From CALINF01 sp039990395 (lineage in GTDB: Bacteria > Pseudomonadota > Gammaproteobacteria > Pseudomonadales > Halieaceae): DNA of 64,000 nt. Position 1 is the stretch's first letter; each line of letters opens with the position of its first letter. The notes under the pieces are model-generated. The model was not told the origin of the DNA. It searched no databases and worked only from the letters and a program-made list of their open reading frames with translations. Made by a program: the position numbers and the translations under genes. The stretch spans positions 1 to 64,000 of the forward strand of contig JBDXFZ010000074.1 of NCBI GenBank assembly GCA_039990395.1, in the 5' to 3' direction. Below, piece by piece: positions 60,685 through 64,000 of the stretch.

Positions 60685-61814
60685 TGTCTTACGTGGGAAA
60701 TACTGCGCTGAGTTTCAGCGAAGAGCAGGCAATGCTGTTGGATGTGGCCAGAGAGTTCTGTCGCAACAAGTCACCCATCGACCAGGTGCGAGCGCAGCTC
60801 GAAACAGAAAATGGCTACGACGTATCTACGTGGGATGAGATGGTTGCCCTTGGCTGGACGGGGATCGCATTACCCGAGTCAGTAGGCGGATCGGGGCTGG
60901 GAGTGTCCAGCGTTGTTCCTGTCGTAGAGAGTATGGGCAAAGCGCTATTGGGTACGCCGCTAATTAGCACCACGCTGGCTGCGCAAGTGGTTCTGCGCGC
61001 AGGGTCGGTTGCTCAACACGAGGCTATATTGCCAGCAATCGCAGCAGGGCAAGTGGCGACGCTAGCATTGCTGGAGAATATGGATTGGGGCGACGAGTCG
61101 GTTGCACTCAATGTGTCTGCTGGTGGAGAACTGAGCGGGCGCAAGGTGTATGTGGCCGACGCAGCTGTTGCCGACGTGTTTGTGGTGTCGGCGATGCAAG
61201 CAGGTGAGCCTGTGATTGCTGTGGTTCAAAGAGAGCAGTTGCCAGGTGACGCAGTAGCGGCGCATACGCTCATCGATCAGACCAAGCGCGCAGCCAGTGT
61301 GGATTTCACTGGCGTAACAATCGCACCCGAAGCGGTGATTACCGGCGCCGCCGTTGCGCCAGCGCTGCGCGATGTTCAGCTCTTGGGTGCTCTGCTGGTT
61401 GCCGCAGAAGCCACTGGTGCTGCAGCCTCGTGTTTGGATACCACAATCGACTACCTCAAAACCCGCAAGCAGTTTGGGAATTTGATTGGCTCCTATCAGG
61501 CTTTGAAGCATCCCTGTGTGGATATTCTGACAGATATGGATTCGGCGCGATCGTTTGTGTATCACGCTGCGACGCTCGTTGAGGAGCAACCGCTGGATAA
61601 AGACGCGGAGATAGCGTGCAGAATGGCCAAGGCTCAAGCGACGGATACACTCACGCACGCTGGCGATAGAGCGGTGCAGTTTCATGGTGGCATGGGCTTT
61701 ACCTATGAATGTGACGCATCTTTGTACATTCGTCGTGGGCAGTGGAGTCAGCAGCAGTTTGGTGATGCGCAGAGTCACAGGTTGCGATTGGCCGAACTGC
61801 TGTTTGATCACTAG
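60684..61814 (+). CDS. Acyl-CoA dehydrogenase (third; possible partner subunit)
   Basis: 376 residues. ALGWTGIALPESVGGSGLG and YLKTRKQFGNLIGSYQALKH are family motifs, and QFHGGMGFTYECDASLYIRR is near the C-terminus. The terminal GGTS(E/Q) segment is missing, and the acidic residues normally used as base are not evident, so it may be the non-catalytic subunit of a pair with the preceding gene. It starts on the A of the preceding TAA stop. A terminator-like hairpin follows. Confidence 0.83.
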   Translation: MSYVGNTALSFSEEQAMLLDVAREFCRNKSPIDQVRAQLETENGYDVSTWDEMVALGWTGIALPESVGGSGLGVSSVVPVVESMGKALLGTPLISTTLAAQVVLRAGSVAQHEAILPAIAAGQVATLALLENMDWGDESVALNVSAGGELSGRKVYVADAAVADVFVVSAMQAGEPVIAVVQREQLPGDAVAAHTLIDQTKRAASVDFTGVTIAPEAVITGAAVAPALRDVQLLGALLVAAEATGAAASCLDTTIDYLKTRKQFGNLIGSYQALKHPCVDILTDMDSARSFVYHAATLVEEQPLDKDAEIACRMAKAQATDTLTHAGDRAVQFHGGMGFTYECDASLYIRRGQWSQQQFGDAQSHRLRLAELLFDH

Positions 61815-61819
61815 CAATG

Positions 61820-61845
61820 AAACCGGGCGTATGCCCGGTTTGTCT
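61820..61845 (+). terminator. Terminator-like hairpin after the acyl-CoA dehydrogenases
   Basis: AAACCGGGC, loop GTAT, GCCCGGTTT is a nine-pair perfect stem 5 bases after the stop, with a short T-rich tail (TTTGTCT). It separates the acyl-CoA dehydrogenase genes from the ABC1 genes. Confidence 0.65.
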
Positions 61846-61897
61846 GCGCCCCGTGCAATAGGCTACAGTTCGCCTCCTCTCCCAGCTTCTGGCTAGC

Positions 61898-63286
61898 ATG
61901 GCGCGTAAACCCTCAGGTATTAACTCTAATAGCTTTAGCCGCGGACTGAGTGCTTCGCTGGCTGGCCTGCGTGCAGGTGGTGCCTTAGCGCTGGATGGCG
62001 CCTGGCAGCGCTTGCGAGGCGATGACAACCTCGAGGACTCCGAATTTGCCCGGCGTGAAGCCAAACGCTTTGTGTCCGAATTGGGGCGACTGAAGGGCAG
62101 CTATGTCAAAATCGGTCAGATGTTTGCGATGCTGGGAGAGCATTTTCTGCCTCCAGCGCTAACAGAAGCGCTACACCAGCTGGAATCACAGACTGAACCG
62201 CTACCCTGGGAAGATATAGAAGAGCAGTTGCGCGCCGAGCTGGGTGACAAGTTTGATGAGTTGGCCATCGAGCATTCTGCTCTGGCGGCCGCCTCAATGG
62301 CGCAGGTGCACCGGGCGACCATTCGGTCGACGGGTGAACAGATTTGCCTGAAGGTGCAGTACCCCGGACTGGCTGCGGTGATCGACACTGATTTCGATGC
62401 GGTAGTGCGAATGCTGTTGCTGGCACGTTGGATAAAGGCTGGCAAGGAGATGGATGATTGGCTCGAGTCCATGCGAGCGCAGCTGCATCAGGAGATCGAC
62501 TACGCGCGCGAAGCCGCTATGATCGATGCGATAAGCGACCATGTTGCCGGTCTCGACCCTGACACAGCTGATAGCGGTATTGTCTATCACGTACCCGAGC
62601 GCTTCGCGCGCTACTGCACCGCGCAGGTGTTGGCGCTGGAGTATGTGGAGGGCCACTTAGTGACCCAGGCAGAGGTTGCGCAGATGTCCCAGCAGCGCCG
62701 CAATGCGCTTGGCCTCGGTATGCTTGAACTGTTCTTTCTAGAGCTTTACCGCTGGGGACTTCTGCAGACAGACCCCAACTTCGGCAACTTCTTGATCCGC
62801 GAGCGCGATGGCCGCGATGAATTGGTTTTGCTCGACTTCGGCTCCATTCTGGCACCAGACGACGCGTTTTTGGTGCACCTTGGGAATGCAATCGTCGCGG
62901 GGCAGGCTCAGGATCGAGACTTGTTGCTCGAGAGCCTGGAGGGACTTGGTTGTCTTCAGCCGGAAAGTAGCGAGTTTGCTCGCACGACATTCTGCGATTT
63001 CTGTATGCAGCTACTGGAACCGCTTCGAGCGCCTGATCAATTACCGGAACGTTACCTGAATGAGCGTGGCGAATACCGTTGGGGCGATTCGGCGCTGATA
63101 CGCCGCGTGGGCAAGCAGGCCGCGCAGTCAGCCGCCACACGACACTTTGCTACGCCTTCAAGAGAGTTTGCAATGATCGCTCGCAAGCTTACCGGCGTAT
63201 TTACTTTTATCGCGGTGCTCAATGCTGAGTTTAATGCCAATGAGACCGTGCACACTTATATAGATCAGTGGCTCGAGGAGGATTGA
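61898..63286 (+). CDS. ABC1/UbiB-family atypical kinase (first)
   Basis: 462 residues of the ABC1/ADCK/UbiB family. The KxGQ helix is SYVKIGQMFAMLG. The Ala-rich nucleotide loop is ALAAASMAQVHRA, the catalytic loop LQTDPNFGNFLI, and the metal motif LLDFGSI. Family members support quinone synthesis or lipid handling; this one lacks the C-terminal membrane helices of E. coli UbiB, so it is a paralogue rather than UbiB itself. The next gene starts on the base after the stop. Confidence 0.85.
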   Translation: MARKPSGINSNSFSRGLSASLAGLRAGGALALDGAWQRLRGDDNLEDSEFARREAKRFVSELGRLKGSYVKIGQMFAMLGEHFLPPALTEALHQLESQTEPLPWEDIEEQLRAELGDKFDELAIEHSALAAASMAQVHRATIRSTGEQICLKVQYPGLAAVIDTDFDAVVRMLLLARWIKAGKEMDDWLESMRAQLHQEIDYAREAAMIDAISDHVAGLDPDTADSGIVYHVPERFARYCTAQVLALEYVEGHLVTQAEVAQMSQQRRNALGLGMLELFFLELYRWGLLQTDPNFGNFLIRERDGRDELVLLDFGSILAPDDAFLVHLGNAIVAGQAQDRDLLLESLEGLGCLQPESSEFARTTFCDFCMQLLEPLRAPDQLPERYLNERGEYRWGDSALIRRVGKQAAQSAATRHFATPSREFAMIARKLTGVFTFIAVLNAEFNANETVHTYIDQWLEED

Positions 63287-64000
63287 GTGGCGCGCATGCC
63301 TAAAGACAAAGACGACGCAAAAGCTGTACCCACCGGACGCGTATCGCGCTTTGCGAGGGTTGCCAAGCTGGCCGGCGGTGTTGCCAGCGGTATGCTCGCA
63401 GAGGGTACGCGCCAGTGGCGCGCGGGAAACAGGCCGCGTCGTCGGGACCTCATTATGACCCCTGCCAATGCACGTCGCGTTGCCGATCAGCTGGCTGAGA
63501 TGCGCGGTGCTGCGATGAAGCTAGGACAAATTCTGTCGATGGATACGGGCGATATGTTGCCGCGAGAGCTGGCAGATATTCTTGCAAGGCTGCGTTCAGA
63601 CGCCAGAGCAATGCCTGTAGCGCAGTTGCAGCAGACGATGACAGAGGCTTATGGGGAAGACTGGGAGTCTATGTTCTACGATTTCGATTTCAAACCTCTG
63701 GCCGCTGCTTCCATAGGCCAGGTGCATAAAACTACATCGCCCGATGGGCGTTCCATCGTGTTGAAAGTCCAGTATCCGGGTGTTCGTGAAAGCATCGACA
63801 ATGATGTGGATAACATTGCTACAGTACTGCGTCTGTCGGGCCTGTTACCCAAAGAGGTAGATCTTGCGCCGTTGCTAAGTGATGCCAAGGTGCAGTTACG
63901 TGATGAAGCAGATTATCTGAAGGAAGCGGAGTTTTTGTCTGCGTTCGGCGAAGTCCTAGCCGATGATGAGCGCTTCATTTTGCCCGAAGTGTTATCCGAA
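63287..64000 (+). CDS. ABC1/UbiB-family atypical kinase (second, cut by window end)
   Basis: 238 codons are visible with no stop before the window end. GAAMKLGQILSMDTGDMLP is the KxGQ motif, LAAASIGQVHKTT the Ala-rich loop, and VLKVQYPGV the conserved lysine strand. GTG at 63287 follows GAGGAGG by 5 bases; ATG at 63296 is an alternative start. It is a divergent paralogue of the gene it abuts. Confidence 0.85.
   Translation, partial: MARMPKDKDDAKAVPTGRVSRFARVAKLAGGVASGMLAEGTRQWRAGNRPRRRDLIMTPANARRVADQLAEMRGAAMKLGQILSMDTGDMLPRELADILARLRSDARAMPVAQLQQTMTEAYGEDWESMFYDFDFKPLAAASIGQVHKTTSPDGRSIVLKVQYPGVRESIDNDVDNIATVLRLSGLLPKEVDLAPLLSDAKVQLRDEADYLKEAEFLSAFGEVLADDERFILPEVLSE

Overview
The window is chromosomal DNA from a heterotrophic gammaproteobacterium, probably marine. 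The evidence is the canonical S10-spc-alpha ribosomal protein order behind tuf, the fabA-fabB pair, the uvrA-MFS-ssb neighbourhood and rplU-rpmA-obgE-proB. A Halieaceae/Cellvibrionales-like host fits the gene content, but that is inference. Most of the window is ordinary housekeeping DNA, with two accessory segments.

Layout. 1-141 is the end of tuf with its terminator. 226-1362 holds a double-TM2 membrane protein and a small ydcH/dksA-like pair behind a possible FNR/ANR promoter. 1411-3989 is an AT-rich three-gene glycosyltransferase cassette (GT2, GtrA flippase, GT-C transferase) resembling serotype-conversion gtr modules, followed by about 1 kb of degenerate DNA. 5001-18969 is the ribosomal protein/secY/rpoA region, with recognisable promoters before rpsJ and rpsM and structured spacers. 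19063-33612 holds an SMP-30 protein, uvrA, an MFS transporter, ssb, an atypical RmlD-like reductase, moaB-moeA, fabAB and a sugar-nucleotide operon (manC-galU-algC). 33649-43067 holds pgi, ispB, rplU-rpmA-obgE-proB, a ZIP transporter, an isoprenylcysteine-type methyltransferase, a rhodanese, hemH and urcA.

The most interesting part is 43130-50784, a five-gene minus-strand operon. In transcription order it encodes a NapC/CymA-type tetraheme quinol dehydrogenase, a multiheme cytochrome fused to a C-terminal ethylbenzene-dehydrogenase-type heme-binding domain, a DmsE/MtrA-type decaheme cytochrome, an MtrB/PioB-type outer-membrane barrel and an OmcA/MtrC-type decaheme lipoprotein. Together they carry 33 CxxCH motifs and one CX3CH. 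This is a full inner-membrane-to-cell-surface electron conduit (extracellular electron transfer), with a near-perfect FNR/ANR box (TTGACAGGGATCAA) just upstream and a MenA-like prenyltransferase next to it. The fused cytochrome is the least expected component and a candidate dedicated periplasmic bridge.

51993-61814 is a catabolic region. It holds a secreted M20 amidohydrolase; a tyrosine/phenylalanine (homogentisate) module with maleylacetoacetate isomerase, MarR and Lrp regulators, HPPD and an unusually long aromatic amino acid hydroxylase; and three acyl-CoA dehydrogenases, two of them adjacent and possibly heteromeric. The window ends in two abutting ABC1/UbiB-family genes, the second cut by the window edge. 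No rRNA, tRNA, CRISPR array, intact insertion sequence or prophage was seen.
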